64,000 nt of DNA from Sva-25 sp037385685 (GTDB lineage: Bacteria; Pseudomonadota; Gammaproteobacteria; Chromatiales; Chromatiaceae), in contig JARRMW010000004.1 in the NCBI GenBank assembly GCA_037385685.1, forward strand, positions 1-64,000, in the 5' to 3' direction. Position numbers and translations under genes: made by a program. This document shows, in pieces, positions 1 through 8,691 of this stretch. Within the stretch, counting starts at the first letter, position 1; the number at the start of each line of letters is the position of its first letter. The notes under the pieces are model-generated. The model had not been told where the DNA came from. It ran no database searches and saw only the letters and a list, made by a program, of their open reading frames with translations.

Positions 1-130
1 GTGATGTTGTCATTGAGATCAATGGTTCGAGGTGTCATTGTCATGATGATCGCCCTGTTTTCGCGGTGGTGTCATTTAAAAGCTGCGCAGGCATCCGTGG
101 TAATCCCACCAGCCCGTCTTCTTTGGAAGC

Positions 131-230
131 GAGATTGCCACAGCTTGTTCCACAAGCTTCGCAATGACAACTTGGGATCAATCCTCAATCTTGTCATCGC
201 GAGGAGACCGCAGGTTGACGTGGCGATCTC
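131..230. repeat. Imperfect inverted repeat, dispersed-repeat-like
   Basis: Two 39-base arms at 131-169 and 192-230 are imperfect reverse complements around a 22-base spacer. The outer ends read GAGATTGCCAC on the left and GTGGCGATCTC on the right; the inner ends are GCAATGACA and TGTCATCGC. The transcript could fold into a long, bulged hairpin. The arm ends resemble REP-like palindromes scattered through many environmental proteobacterial genomes; this is from memory, not a search. The repeat lies just past the stop of prpE and could act as an mRNA end or stabiliser. The rest of 1-268 shows no convincing gene. Confidence 0.6.
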
Positions 231-268
231 TGCATGCATGGATGCTGCAGCACTTGAGTTGGCTCCTT

Positions 269-2149
269 TCAGTCCCTGCCCATGAGTTCCCTGATTTCAT
301 CGAGCGATGCAGGATCATCGATCGTCGATGGCACAATGTAGTCCTGGCCGTTGACGATCTGCTTGATGGTCTTGCGCAGCGTCTTGCCCGAGCGCGTCTT
401 CGGCAGCCGCGGTACAACGTGTGCTTCCTTGAAGCAGGCCACAGCACCGATCTCCTTGCGCACGAGTTGCACGAGTTCGGCAATCAGCGCGTCATTGTCC
501 ACGTCCACGCCACTTTTCAATACGACAAAGCCGAGTGGCATCTGGCCCTTGAGGTCATCGTCGCGGCCGATGACGGCACACTCCGCGACAGCCGGATGCA
601 TGCCGACGACCTCTTCCATCTCGCCGGTCGACAGCCTGTGTCCGGCGACGTTGATGACATCATCGATGCGTCCCATGACGAAGAGGTAGCCATCATCATC
701 GAAATAACCACCATCACCGCTGACATAGTATCCGGGAAAGGTTTCCAGGTAGCCGCTCCTGAAGCGATCGAGGTCGCCCCAGATGGTCGCGAGACAGCTC
801 GGCGGTAACGGGAGCCTGATGGCGATGTTGCCCTGTGTATTGGCCGGTAACGCGTTGCCGCTGTCGTCTAGGATCTGCACGTTGTAACCGGGAACAGGCA
901 CGGTCGCCGAGCCCGGTTTGACCGGCATGGGTTCGATACCGATCATGTTCGCAGCAATGGCCCAGCCGGTTTCTGTCTGCCACCAGTGGTCGATAACGGG
1001 GCGCTGGATTTTCTCGACCATCCAGTCGTAGGTCGGCGGGTCCAGACGTTCGCCTGCTGCAAAGACGGTTTCGAGGCAGGAGAGGTCATACTGCTTCAGG
1101 AATTCACCTTCCGGGTCTTCTTTCTTGATCGCGCGGAAAGCCGTCGGCGCACTGAAGAGTGCGCGGACCTTGTGTTCCGAGATGACACGCCAGAATGCAC
1201 CGGCATCCGGTGTCATAATCGGCTTGCCCTCGTAAAAGACGGTCGTGCAGCCATGCAGCAGTGGCGCATAGACGATGTAGGAGTGGCCGACGACCCAGCC
1301 CACATCGGATGCTGCCCAGAAGACATCACCCGGTTCCATGTTATAGATCGCCTTCATGCTGTATTTCATGGCCACAGCGTGACCACCGTTTTCCCGAACA
1401 ACACCCTTGGGTTTTCCGGTGGTGCCGGACGTGTAGAGAATGTAGAGGTGATCGGAACCATTGACTGGTACACAGTCGGCAGGGGAGGCCGACGTGAGCT
1501 CCTCTTTCCAGTCGAGATCGCGTCCTTCTGTCATTGATGCAGCAGCCTCCGGACGCTGGAAAATGATGCAACACTCCGGCTTGTGTCCGGCGATTTCGAT
1601 GGCACGGTCGAGTAGTGGCTTGTATTCGATCACGCGCTTGATCTCGATGCCGCATGAGGCCGACATGATGACTTTTGGCTGGGCATCGTCGATGCGAACA
1701 GCCAGCTCCCGTGGTGCGAAGCCGCCGAAGACAACGGAGTGAATGGCACCGAGGCGCGCGCAGGCGAGCATCGCGATCGCTGCTTCCGGGATCATCGGCA
1801 TATAGATGATGACGCGATCGCCTTTATCGACACCCTGAGCCCTGAGCATGCCGGCAGTCAGCGCAACCTGGTCACGTAATTCGTTGTAACTGTATGTCTG
1901 TTTTGTATTTGTGACAGGCGAGTCGTAGATGAGCGCGGCCTGTTCGCCTCGCCCGTTTTCGCAGTGGTAGTCGAGTGCCATATACGCGGTATTCATCTCG
2001 CCGTCACTGAACCAGTGATGGATACCGTGCTCATCCTGGCTCAGGATAGTTTCGGGCGCCTTGTACCACGACAGGGCCAGCGCCTTCTCTTTCCAGAAGC
2101 CTTCGGGATCATCTGTTGCATGGTCATATTCTTTCTTATAACTTGTCAT
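269..2149 (-). CDS. prpE: Propionate-CoA ligase (propionyl-CoA synthetase)
   Basis: This AMP-forming acyl-CoA synthetase of 626 residues should activate propionate to propionyl-CoA, the entry step of the 2-methylcitrate cycle. The adenylation motif YTSGTTGKPKG lies near residue 240. The C-terminal domain carries the conserved lysine region (RLPKTRSGK, near residue 590) that performs adenylation and is usually under acetylation control. The length fits PrpE better than acetyl-CoA synthetase (about 650). It is the last gene of a prp operon, 61 bases after the nitroreductase gene, and an AGGAG-type ribosome site precedes the ATG. Acetate could be a secondary substrate, but the neighbours make propionate the best call. 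Confidence 0.93.
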   Translation of the reverse strand: MTSYKKEYDHATDDPEGFWKEKALALSWYKAPETILSQDEHGIHHWFSDGEMNTAYMALDYHCENGRGEQAALIYDSPVTNTKQTYSYNELRDQVALTAGMLRAQGVDKGDRVIIYMPMIPEAAIAMLACARLGAIHSVVFGGFAPRELAVRIDDAQPKVIMSASCGIEIKRVIEYKPLLDRAIEIAGHKPECCIIFQRPEAAASMTEGRDLDWKEELTSASPADCVPVNGSDHLYILYTSGTTGKPKGVVRENGGHAVAMKYSMKAIYNMEPGDVFWAASDVGWVVGHSYIVYAPLLHGCTTVFYEGKPIMTPDAGAFWRVISEHKVRALFSAPTAFRAIKKEDPEGEFLKQYDLSCLETVFAAGERLDPPTYDWMVEKIQRPVIDHWWQTETGWAIAANMIGIEPMPVKPGSATVPVPGYNVQILDDSGNALPANTQGNIAIRLPLPPSCLATIWGDLDRFRSGYLETFPGYYVSGDGGYFDDDGYLFVMGRIDDVINVAGHRLSTGEMEEVVGMHPAVAECAVIGRDDDLKGQMPLGFVVLKSGVDVDNDALIAELVQLVRKEIGAVACFKEAHVVPRLPKTRSGKTLRKTIKQIVNGQDYIVPSTIDDPASLDEIRELMGRD

Positions 2150-2210
2150 TGTCTCCTCCTCGGGGCATTTTCCGGACAGCTCTCATCCGGTACGTGGCGC
2201 AATATGTTCG

Positions 2211-2879
2211 TTATGTATCAAGGAATCGGGTGAATTCCCCGACTTCCATGCGTGGTGTCCGGTAACTGTTGATTGCGGCCTCTTTGTCCTCGTAACCGAG
2301 CGCCATGCCGCAGATCACCAGCATGGAATCATCATAGCCGAGCTCCTGCCTGATGATGTCCGGGTACTCTGCCAGGGATGCCTGCGGACAGGTCGCGAGC
2401 CCTTCTTCCTCTGCCGCAAGCATCAGCGACTGCATGAACATGCCGTAGTCGATAAAGGATCCCTGGCCCATGACGCTGTCGATGAGAAACAGCAGCATGA
2501 CGGGTGCATCAAAGGCGCGATAATTTTTTGCCCACTGCTCGAGCCGGGCCGGCTTGTTGCCGAAGCTGATGCCAACCGCATCGTACATCAGTACCGCGCA
2601 CTCCTTGCGGCGCTCTGTGAAGGGTGAGATCCATTCCTCGGGATAGTAAACATAGCTCGCGCGAGATTGTTTGCCATCCCTGAAAGCTGTCTCGATCTTC
2701 TGCTGCAGACGCTCTTTGGCTGCGCCGCTGACAACCGCCACGTTCCAGGGCTGGGTATTGACACCGGAAGGCGCATGTCGCGCTGCATCGAGTATACGCA
2801 CGATGGCCTCTCTCTCGACAGGCCTGTCGAGAAAGGCACGCACGGACTTGCGTTGTTCGAGTGCGTCGCGGACCTGCAT
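2211..2879 (-). CDS. Nitroreductase-family flavoprotein in the prp operon
   Basis: The 222-residue protein has the nitroreductase-fold FMN-binding start (RKSVRAFLDRPV near residue 10, then ARHAPSGVNTQPWNV near residues 33-47). Its C-terminal region contains CGMALGYED, typical of NAD(P)H-dependent FMN enzymes that act on nitroaromatics, quinones or flavins. The substrate cannot be read from sequence. It sits between prpD and prpE with gaps of 26 and 61 bases, so it is probably co-transcribed with propionate catabolism. This gene is not a standard prp component; it may act on a side product or redox carrier, which is inference. Confidence 0.85.
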   Translation of the reverse strand: MQVRDALEQRKSVRAFLDRPVEREAIVRILDAARHAPSGVNTQPWNVAVVSGAAKERLQQKIETAFRDGKQSRASYVYYPEEWISPFTERRKECAVLMYDAVGISFGNKPARLEQWAKNYRAFDAPVMLLFLIDSVMGQGSFIDYGMFMQSLMLAAEEEGLATCPQASLAEYPDIIRQELGYDDSMLVICGMALGYEDKEAAINSYRTPRMEVGEFTRFLDT

Positions 2880-2905
2880 GGCGTTTTCCTGTCAGGCTTC
2901 TCTGG

Positions 2906-4393
2906 TCATGTCGTGACCAGCAGCTCCATGAAGGCATTCACAGGCATCTCCTCGAGACGCTTCTGGTCGAGCGTGAGCTCCATGATCTGCTGGCACTTCC
3001 ACTCGGGGTAGCGCGTGCGCAGGTTGTTCAGGAACTTGTTCTCGAGGACCGGGATGCCCTCGTCTCGGCGCCGACGATGTCCGATAGGGTACTCGACAGC
3101 GACATTGTCCGTGCTTGTGCCATCCTTGAAGAAGACCTGGACGGCATTTGCGATGGAGCGCTTGTCAGGCTCGAGGTACTCGCGCGTGTAGCGTTCGTCC
3201 TCGACGATCTCCATCTTCTCTCTGAGCTCGTCGATGATCGGATGTGCCTTGTGGAAATCGTCTTCGTAGTGTTCGGCGACCAGATCACCAAAGACCAGCG
3301 GAACAGCGGTCATGTATTGCAGGCAGTGATCACGATCAGCAGGATTGGCGAGTGGTCCGACCTTGGAGATGATGCGGATCGCGGACTCGTGTGTCGTGAT
3401 AACAATCTTTTCGATCTCGTCCAGCCGGTTCTTGACCTCCGGATGCAGCTTCACGGCACATTCGCAGGCGGTCTGCGAATGGAACTCTGCAGGGAAGGAA
3501 ATCTTGAAGAGAATGTTCTCCATGACGTAGCTGCCGTATGCCTGTGTGAATTTGAACTCGCGCTCTTCTTCCGGCTTCAGTGCCATGTCCTTGTTTGTGT
3601 GGCTGAAGAGCACGTCGTAGAAACCCCACTGTGGCGCTGTCAGTACGCCGGGGATGCCCATCTCGCCTTTCATGGTCATCATGGCGAGGCGCACGGCGCG
3701 CGATGTTGCGTCACCGGCTGCCCAGGATTTGCGTGAACCCGCATTCGGGGCGTGGCGGTAGGTGCGCAGTGACTGGCCGTCAACCCAGGCCTGGGAGAGG
3801 GCGTCGATGATCTGGTCTCTGCTGCCACCGAGCAGCTTGGTGACGACGGCGGTCGAGGCGACCTTGACGAGCACGACATGATCGAGGCCGACACGGTTGA
3901 AAGAATTTTCGAGTGCAATGACTCCCTGGACTTCATGCGCCTTGATCATGGCGGTGAGGACATCACGCATCGTTAATGGCGCCTTCCCTTTGGAGATATT
4001 GTCGCGACTCAGCCAGTCGGCCACGGCAAGAATCCCGCCGAGGTTGTCAGACGGATGTCCCCATTCTGCCGCCAGCCAGGTGTCATTGAAGTCCAGCCAG
4101 CGGATCATGGCGCCGATGTCCCATGCGGCTTTTACCGGGTCGAGTACATGCGATGTGCCGGGCACGCGTGCGCCATTGGCAACGACAGTGTCCGGTACGA
4201 TCGGGCCAAGGTGCTTGGTGCACTCCGGAAAGCGCAGTGCAAGCAGGCCGCAGCCAAGGGTATCGATCAGGCAGTTGCGCGCTGTGTCATAGGCTTCATC
4301 GGAAGTGATCTCATAACTGTCGACATAGTCGGCGATATCGACCAGCACCTGGTCGGGATCAGGGCGCTGGTTCATGTCTACATTGGCACTCAT
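2906..4393 (-). CDS. prpD: 2-methylcitrate dehydratase, PrpD type
   Basis: The 495-residue MmgE/PrpD-family protein should dehydrate 2-methylcitrate to 2-methyl-cis-aconitate. The body matches the family from residue 10 on (DIADYVDSYEI, then the RNCLIDTLGCGLLAL region), with the conserved block containing MIRWLDFNDTWLAAEWGHPSDN near residues 90-115. I place the start at the ATG at 4393, which has AGGAA ten bases upstream; the open frame runs on to 4561 into prpC but that extension is not family-like. The cluster carries no acnD/prpF pair, so this organism uses the single-enzyme PrpD route, with an aconitase presumably finishing the rehydration. Confidence 0.93.
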   Translation of the reverse strand: MSANVDMNQRPDPDQVLVDIADYVDSYEITSDEAYDTARNCLIDTLGCGLLALRFPECTKHLGPIVPDTVVANGARVPGTSHVLDPVKAAWDIGAMIRWLDFNDTWLAAEWGHPSDNLGGILAVADWLSRDNISKGKAPLTMRDVLTAMIKAHEVQGVIALENSFNRVGLDHVVLVKVASTAVVTKLLGGSRDQIIDALSQAWVDGQSLRTYRHAPNAGSRKSWAAGDATSRAVRLAMMTMKGEMGIPGVLTAPQWGFYDVLFSHTNKDMALKPEEEREFKFTQAYGSYVMENILFKISFPAEFHSQTACECAVKLHPEVKNRLDEIEKIVITTHESAIRIISKVGPLANPADRDHCLQYMTAVPLVFGDLVAEHYEDDFHKAHPIIDELREKMEIVEDERYTREYLEPDKRSIANAVQVFFKDGTSTDNVAVEYPIGHRRRRDEGIPVLENKFLNNLRTRYPEWKCQQIMELTLDQKRLEEMPVNAFMELLVTT

Positions 4394-4463
4394 TGGATTC
4401 TGGTTCCTGCTGATTTGATTGAGTTTCTGAAGGCCGGCGATAGCCGGCCGGATATAGAGTCTG

Positions 4464-5609
4464 TTATCGGTTCTCGATGGAGACCCACTCGCGGATCTCC
4501 GGTCCCGTATAGTTGGCGCTTGGCCGGATGATCTTGCCATCCTCGCGCTGCTCGATGACATGTGCGCCCCAGCCGGAGACCCGCGAGATCACGAATAGCG
4601 GGGTGAACATGTCGGTCGGCACGCCCATCTGGTTGTAGGAGACGGCCGAGAACCAGTCGAGGTTCGGGAACATCTTCTTGAGATCCCACATGGTGGTTTC
4701 GAGGCGTGAGGCAACGTCGAACATCAGCATGTTGCCGTTCTCTTCCGAGAGCTGTTTTGCAACCGTCTTGATGACGTCGTTGCGCGGATCGCCGACCGTG
4801 TAGACGGGATGGCCAAAGCCGATAACGATCTCCTTGCGTCCGACGCGTTCGCGGATATCAGCCTCGGCCTCGTCGGGGCTGTTGTAACGGCTCTGGGTCC
4901 GGAAGGCCTCCTCGTTGGCACCTCCATGCTTCGGTCCGCGCAGGGCACCGATGGCTGCCGTGATAGCCGAATACATGTCGGATTCGGTGCCGGCGACGAC
5001 GCGTGCCGTGAAGGTCGAGGCATTGAATTCATGCTCGGCATAGAGGTTCAGCGAGGTGTGCATCGCGCGCACCCAGGAGTCACGCGGCGTCTTGCCATGC
5101 AGCAGATGCAGAAAGTGTGCACCGATGGAGTCGTCATCTGTCTCGACATCGATACGCTTGCCGTTGTGCGCAAAGTGATACCAGTAGAGCAGCATGGAAC
5201 CGAAACTGGCCATGAGCTTGTCGACGATGTTGCGCGCCTCGGCAGCCGGATGACTCTCTTTCTCCGGCATGCAGGAACCCATGACGGAGCAGCCGGTACG
5301 CATGACGTCCATGGGATGTGCTGTCGGTGGTATGGCCTCGAGTGTCTGTTTGACTGCTTGAGGCAGTCCGCGCAGCGATCTCAGCCTCGCCTTGTAGCTG
5401 TTGAGTTGCGCCCGGGTAGGCAGCGTCCCGTGAATCAGGAGATAGGCGATCTCCTCGAATTCCGCCTTGTCGGCAAAATCGAGAATGTCATAGCCGCGAT
5501 AGTGCAGGTCGTTGCCGGTACGCCCGACCGTGCAGATCGCGGTGTTGCCGGCGGCCGTCCCCGACAGGGCAACGGATTTCTTTGCCTTTGGCAGGAGTTG
5601 TTCTGTCAT
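4464..5609 (-). CDS. prpC: 2-methylcitrate synthase
   Basis: This 381-residue citrate-synthase-family enzyme should condense propionyl-CoA with oxaloacetate. It has the short-form architecture of PrpC, starting at the GxxAGxTAICTVG segment (residues 13-25) and DLHYRGYDI, which is diagnostic of the short citrate/methylcitrate synthases. GFGHPVYT near residue 260 carries a conserved active-site histidine. The ATG at 5609 is preceded by AGGAGG at ideal spacing, so the longer open frame to 5762 is not used. It follows prpB by 16 bases and precedes prpD by 70. Confidence 0.95.
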   Translation of the reverse strand: MTEQLLPKAKKSVALSGTAAGNTAICTVGRTGNDLHYRGYDILDFADKAEFEEIAYLLIHGTLPTRAQLNSYKARLRSLRGLPQAVKQTLEAIPPTAHPMDVMRTGCSVMGSCMPEKESHPAAEARNIVDKLMASFGSMLLYWYHFAHNGKRIDVETDDDSIGAHFLHLLHGKTPRDSWVRAMHTSLNLYAEHEFNASTFTARVVAGTESDMYSAITAAIGALRGPKHGGANEEAFRTQSRYNSPDEAEADIRERVGRKEIVIGFGHPVYTVGDPRNDVIKTVAKQLSEENGNMLMFDVASRLETTMWDLKKMFPNLDWFSAVSYNQMGVPTDMFTPLFVISRVSGWGAHVIEQREDGKIIRPSANYTGPEIREWVSIENR

Positions 5610-5625
5610 CTGGTCCTCCTCCGGA

Positions 5626-6504
5626 TTATTGCTGTGCAAACAGCTCGTCCAGTTTCTTTTCGTATTCGTGGTAGCCGAGATAATCGTAGAGTTCCATGCG
5701 TGTCTGCATGCTGTCGACAACGGCCTGTTGCGAGCCGTCATTGAGTATGTGCTGGTAGACATTGAGTGCAGCCTGGCTCATGGCACGGAAGGCGGTCAGC
5801 GGGAAGAGCTGCAGCTTGACACCGACGGATGCCAGTTCGTCTGCTGAAAACAGCGGGGTTGCGCCGAACTCGGTGATGTTGGCAAGCACCGGCACGTTGA
5901 CGGCCTGCGTGAACTCGGCATATTGTTCCAGCGTCGTCATGGCTTCGGGGAAGATCATGTCGGCGCCGGCCTCGACGCAGGCGACAGCGCGATCAATTGC
6001 CGATTCCATGCCCTCGACAGCCAGTGCGTCTGTGCGTGCCATGATGACAAAACTCTGGTCGCTTCTTGCATCGACAGCGGCCTTGATACGGTCGACCATC
6101 TCCTCCTGCTGGACGATCGCCTTGTTCGGCCTGTGGCCACAGCGTTTCTGCATCACCTGGTCCTCGATATGGACCCCGGCTGCGCCGCCGCGTGTCATTT
6201 CACGAATGCAGCGCGCGATGTTGAAGTTGCCGCCCCAGCCGGTGTCGATATCGACGAGGAGGGGCAGGGAAGAAGCGTCGGTGATACGCAAGACATCCTC
6301 GAGCACGTCCTTCATGGTCGTGATGCCAAGATCGGGTGTGCCAAAGGAGCAGGCGGCAACACCTCCGCCTGAGAGGTAGATCGCCTTGTGGCCGACCTTC
6401 TCGGCCATGATGGCAGAGTAGGCATTGATGGTGCCGACGACCTGAAGCGGATTGTTCTCGTCGACGGCCTTGCGGAGTTTTGCTCCTGGAGTCAGTTCAG
6501 TCAT
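5626..6504 (-). CDS. prpB: 2-methylisocitrate lyase
   Basis: The 292-residue protein is a member of the isocitrate lyase/PEP mutase superfamily that should split 2-methylisocitrate into pyruvate and succinate. The KRCGH loop at residues 120-124 holds the catalytic cysteine (C122). Metal-binding acidic residues lie in LLVDIDTGWGG (residues 82-92) and GVHIEDQ (110-116). The start at 6504 overlaps the 3' end of the GntR regulator by eight bases, suggesting translational coupling, so regulator and enzymes form one transcript. Confidence 0.95.
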   Translation of the reverse strand: MTELTPGAKLRKAVDENNPLQVVGTINAYSAIMAEKVGHKAIYLSGGGVAACSFGTPDLGITTMKDVLEDVLRITDASSLPLLVDIDTGWGGNFNIARCIREMTRGGAAGVHIEDQVMQKRCGHRPNKAIVQQEEMVDRIKAAVDARSDQSFVIMARTDALAVEGMESAIDRAVACVEAGADMIFPEAMTTLEQYAEFTQAVNVPVLANITEFGATPLFSADELASVGVKLQLFPLTAFRAMSQAALNVYQHILNDGSQQAVVDSMQTRMELYDYLGYHEYEKKLDELFAQQ

Positions 6505-7213
6505 GGGATTCCCGTGGAAGTAGATCTTTGACAATTTGCCATGCACCGCTGATATGGCGACGCATGAGGAGTTCCGCCAGTTCACCGTCTCCTGCTGCAA
6601 TGGCCTCGACGATGTGACGGTGCTCGGCCAGTGCATTGACCGGGCGTGAAGGATGCAGTGCCGAGCGGTAGCGGCACATGCGGATAAGCTGGTACAACTC
6701 GCTGCTGAGGTGATGGATCAGCCAGTCATTACCACTGGCCTGTGCAATGCGGAAGTGGAAATCGACATCGCCTTCGCGCTGGAAGTAGACCTTGCCGTCG
6801 GTCTTCTCGATATTTTTCTCATGGCTTTCGAGCAATTCCCACAGGGCCTCGATCTCTTCAGCGCTCATGTTTTCGGCTGCGAGTCGCGCCGACATGCCCT
6901 CGAGCGCCTCGCGCACCCGGTAGATGTCGCTCATCATCTTGCGCGTGAGGGTTACCACACGTGCGCCTGCATGCGGGATGCGCTGGACGAGATGCATGCC
7001 CTCGAGGCGCCGGATTGCCTCGCGTAGCGGACCGCGGCTGATGCCGTGCACTCTTGCCAGCTCCTCTTCCTTGATCTTGGCGCCCTGTTCCAGGCGACCG
7101 GTGATGATGTCCTCTTTCAGCTGGTTGCAGACACGATCCGAGAGGGTACCGCTGTCAGAGAGGGTTACGACGTTTTCCTTTTTGGTCTGCTCGGGCATAT
7201 TGTCGACAATCAC
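6497..7213 (-). CDS. GntR-family (FCD) regulator of the prp operon
   Basis: This roughly 238-residue repressor-type protein has an N-terminal winged helix-turn-helix (about residues 20-85, with LARVHGISRGPLREAIRRLEG) and a helical FCD ligand domain containing the usual metal-binding histidine pattern (DFHFRIAQASG, AEHRHIVEAI). FCD regulators commonly sense organic acids. It leads the prp operon and overlaps prpB by eight bases. The start is unsure: GTG at 7213 or ATG at 7198, and neither has a clear Shine-Dalgarno. A perfect palindrome, ATTGTCGACAAT, lies between these two candidates. The gene is probably autoregulated through it. PrpR would be a functional name only; this is not the sigma-54 PrpR of E. 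coli. Confidence 0.9.
   Translation of the reverse strand: MIVDNMPEQTKKENVVTLSDSGTLSDRVCNQLKEDIITGRLEQGAKIKEEELARVHGISRGPLREAIRRLEGMHLVQRIPHAGARVVTLTRKMMSDIYRVREALEGMSARLAAENMSAEEIEALWELLESHEKNIEKTDGKVYFQREGDVDFHFRIAQASGNDWLIHHLSSELYQLIRMCRYRSALHPSRPVNALAEHRHIVEAIAAGDGELAELLMRRHISGAWQIVKDLLPRESHD
7199..7210. promoter_or_regulatory. Palindromic operator ATTGTCGACAAT at the regulator start
   Basis: This is a perfect 12-base palindrome immediately upstream of, or just inside, the 5' end of the GntR gene, about 23-34 bases downstream of the likely transcription start. Close copies occur at 7261-7271 (one change) and 7323-7334, and upstream of aceA at 41741-41756 and 41805-41818. The spacing and symmetry fit a dimeric GntR operator. 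Binding is inferred. Confidence 0.6.
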
Positions 7214-7239
7214 AGGCTTTGGCTTGGGTGGTTCGGCTA

Positions 7240-7268
7240 TTTTTAGCTTCTTGAGGATGGATTGTCAA
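7240..7268 (-). promoter_or_regulatory. Likely sigma-70 promoter of the prp operon
   Basis: On the minus strand a perfect -35 box TTGACA (7268-7263) is followed, 17 bases later, by TAAAAA (7245-7240), a 4/6 match to the -10 box. The -35 lies inside a degenerate operator copy (TTGTTGACAAT, 7261-7271). A repressor bound there would block polymerase directly. Confidence 0.5.
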
Positions 7269-7322
7269 CAAAAGCGGGGAATTTTGTTAAGAAGTATCGA
7301 GATTTTTCGATTTTGTACCTAT

Positions 7323-7334
7323 CTTGTCGACAAT
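7323..7334. promoter_or_regulatory. Upstream copy of the TTGTCGACAA operator
   Basis: CTTGTCGACAAT keeps the ten-base core TTGTCGACAA found at 7199-7210. It lies about 60 bases upstream of the -35 box, so the prp control region holds three roughly evenly spaced copies (centres near 7205, 7266 and 7329, about 61-63 bases or six helical turns apart). That spacing favours cooperative binding or looping. The remainder of 7335-7592 shows no convincing gene. Confidence 0.5.
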
Positions 7335-7592
7335 CCGGGTGGCCACTGGCTGTGACTCCGGTTGTCCAAAGAGATCTACGCGCACTGATAACTGGATCGA
7401 CGCACAACACAAGCCGCATCCCTGGATGACCGCAAACAGGGGGCATGGAGGCCTGCTATCAGATGACCCTGCTTTCCTTGAAACGGGAGGCGACGATGAG
7501 AGACATCAATGCAGGCGAAACGAGACAGGCCTGTGTCGGAATTATCCGGGTACTCAAAGACGGAACTGCATGCCGGTTAGTAATTCGGCCGA

Positions 7593-8543
7593 TCAGCCGG
7601 CAACCCTGGCCTTTTTGGGTGTACAGCGGCTGTCATTGGCATAGCAGCTCTCCATGAGATCGATGAAACGTTTCGCCGAAGTGGAAAGGAACTTGCCTTT
7701 GCGGGTGACGATGCCATAGCTGCGTTTGGGAAAGTAGTGGTTCAGCGGCAGAATTGCGAACTTCTCCTTGTCCTCTTCGCTGATGCAGACATCTGTGACA
7801 ATGGAGATACCCATGCCGATGCTGACGTATTTCTTGATAACTTCCCAGCCACCGGCCTCGAGTGCGACCTGGTAACTCACGTTGTTTTGCGCGAAGACCA
7901 TCTTGACAATGTGCCAGGTGCTGAGATGACGCGGTGGCAGGATAAGTCCATGCGGGCTGATATCCTCGAGCTTGAGTTTTTTCTTTTTGGCAAGCGGGTG
8001 ATCCAGCGGTGTGATCAGGACCGGGTTATAGGTGACAATCGGCTTGTAGATAATATCTTCCGGGACCTCGAGCATGGAGCCGACGGCAAAGTCGATCTCG
8101 TCGGCGCGCAGCATCGCGAGTCCGTTACGTCCTGTTTCGTTGGCGAGCTTGAGCCTGACCCCGGGATACTGTTCCGCGAAGAGACTGACAGGTCCGGGCA
8201 GGATGTAGAGGATGGTCGACTCGCCGGCAGCGATCGTGAGTTCACCGGAAGTCAGGTCACCGCAGTGAGCCTCGAAGGTCTCCTGCAGGTGATCGACACC
8301 CTGGACGAGTGGCTGCGCGAGGTTATAGAGAATCTCGCCCTCGGCTGTCAGTTTGAGCTGGGGACCTCTGCGTTCGAACAGTTGCTTGCCGATCTCGCGC
8401 TCGAGTGCCTGGATTTGCAGGGAGACGGTTGGCTGGCTGGCGAAGAGTTTTTCGGCAGCCTTGGTGACGCTGCCGAGTTTGGCAGTCTGGCAAAAAGCGC
8501 GCAGTTTCTTCAGTCTGTTTTGCTTGTAGTAAACACCTGTCAT
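7593..8543 (-). CDS. LysR-family transcriptional regulator, CysB-like
   Basis: The 316-residue protein has a typical LysR N-terminal helix-turn-helix (residues about 10-66: AFCQTAKLGSVTKAAEKLFASQPTVSLQIQALE) and a periplasmic-binding-like effector domain. The DNA-binding part and segments such as GWEVIKKYVSIGMGISIV resemble the CysB/Cbl group, but the effector is not predictable. It lies upstream of the prp operon on the same strand, with 379 bases between its stop and the GntR start, so it is a separate unit. An inverted repeat at 8587-8607 in its promoter region is a likely autoregulatory site. Confidence 0.88.
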   Translation of the reverse strand: MTGVYYKQNRLKKLRAFCQTAKLGSVTKAAEKLFASQPTVSLQIQALEREIGKQLFERRGPQLKLTAEGEILYNLAQPLVQGVDHLQETFEAHCGDLTSGELTIAAGESTILYILPGPVSLFAEQYPGVRLKLANETGRNGLAMLRADEIDFAVGSMLEVPEDIIYKPIVTYNPVLITPLDHPLAKKKKLKLEDISPHGLILPPRHLSTWHIVKMVFAQNNVSYQVALEAGGWEVIKKYVSIGMGISIVTDVCISEEDKEKFAILPLNHYFPKRSYGIVTRKGKFLSTSAKRFIDLMESCYANDSRCTPKKARVAG

Positions 8544-8586
8544 GGGTCATTTTCCGGAATTGGTGGTCATGCGATTGATTTTTTGT

Positions 8587-8607
8587 AATATTGTTTTTCG
8601 CAATATT
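8587..8607. promoter_or_regulatory. LysR-type inverted repeat AATATTG-N7-CAATATT
   Basis: The perfect 7-base arms AATATTG and CAATATT are separated by seven bases, within an AT-rich patch between the LysR gene (minus) and zapE (plus). LysR regulators bind interrupted dyads of this size with the T-N11-A pattern, usually near their own promoter. The site could control either divergent gene. Confidence 0.45.
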
Positions 8608-8691
8608 TAGAATTGAAATTATTGAGTTGTCAAATACATTTTGCCTCCGTAGTCTGCCGCTTGCAGACGATCAGACGGAACCAATGCCGGT

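Noticed and set aside
1..285. A plus-strand open frame at the left edge.
   Set aside because: It crosses the inverted repeat and the end of prpE, has no recognisable protein features and is best read as non-coding.
7497..7657. A 53-codon plus-strand frame with GGGAGG before its ATG.
   Set aside because: It overlaps the 3' end of the LysR gene in antisense, its tail is Trp/His/Ser-rich and it resembles no family; the ribosome site may be chance.
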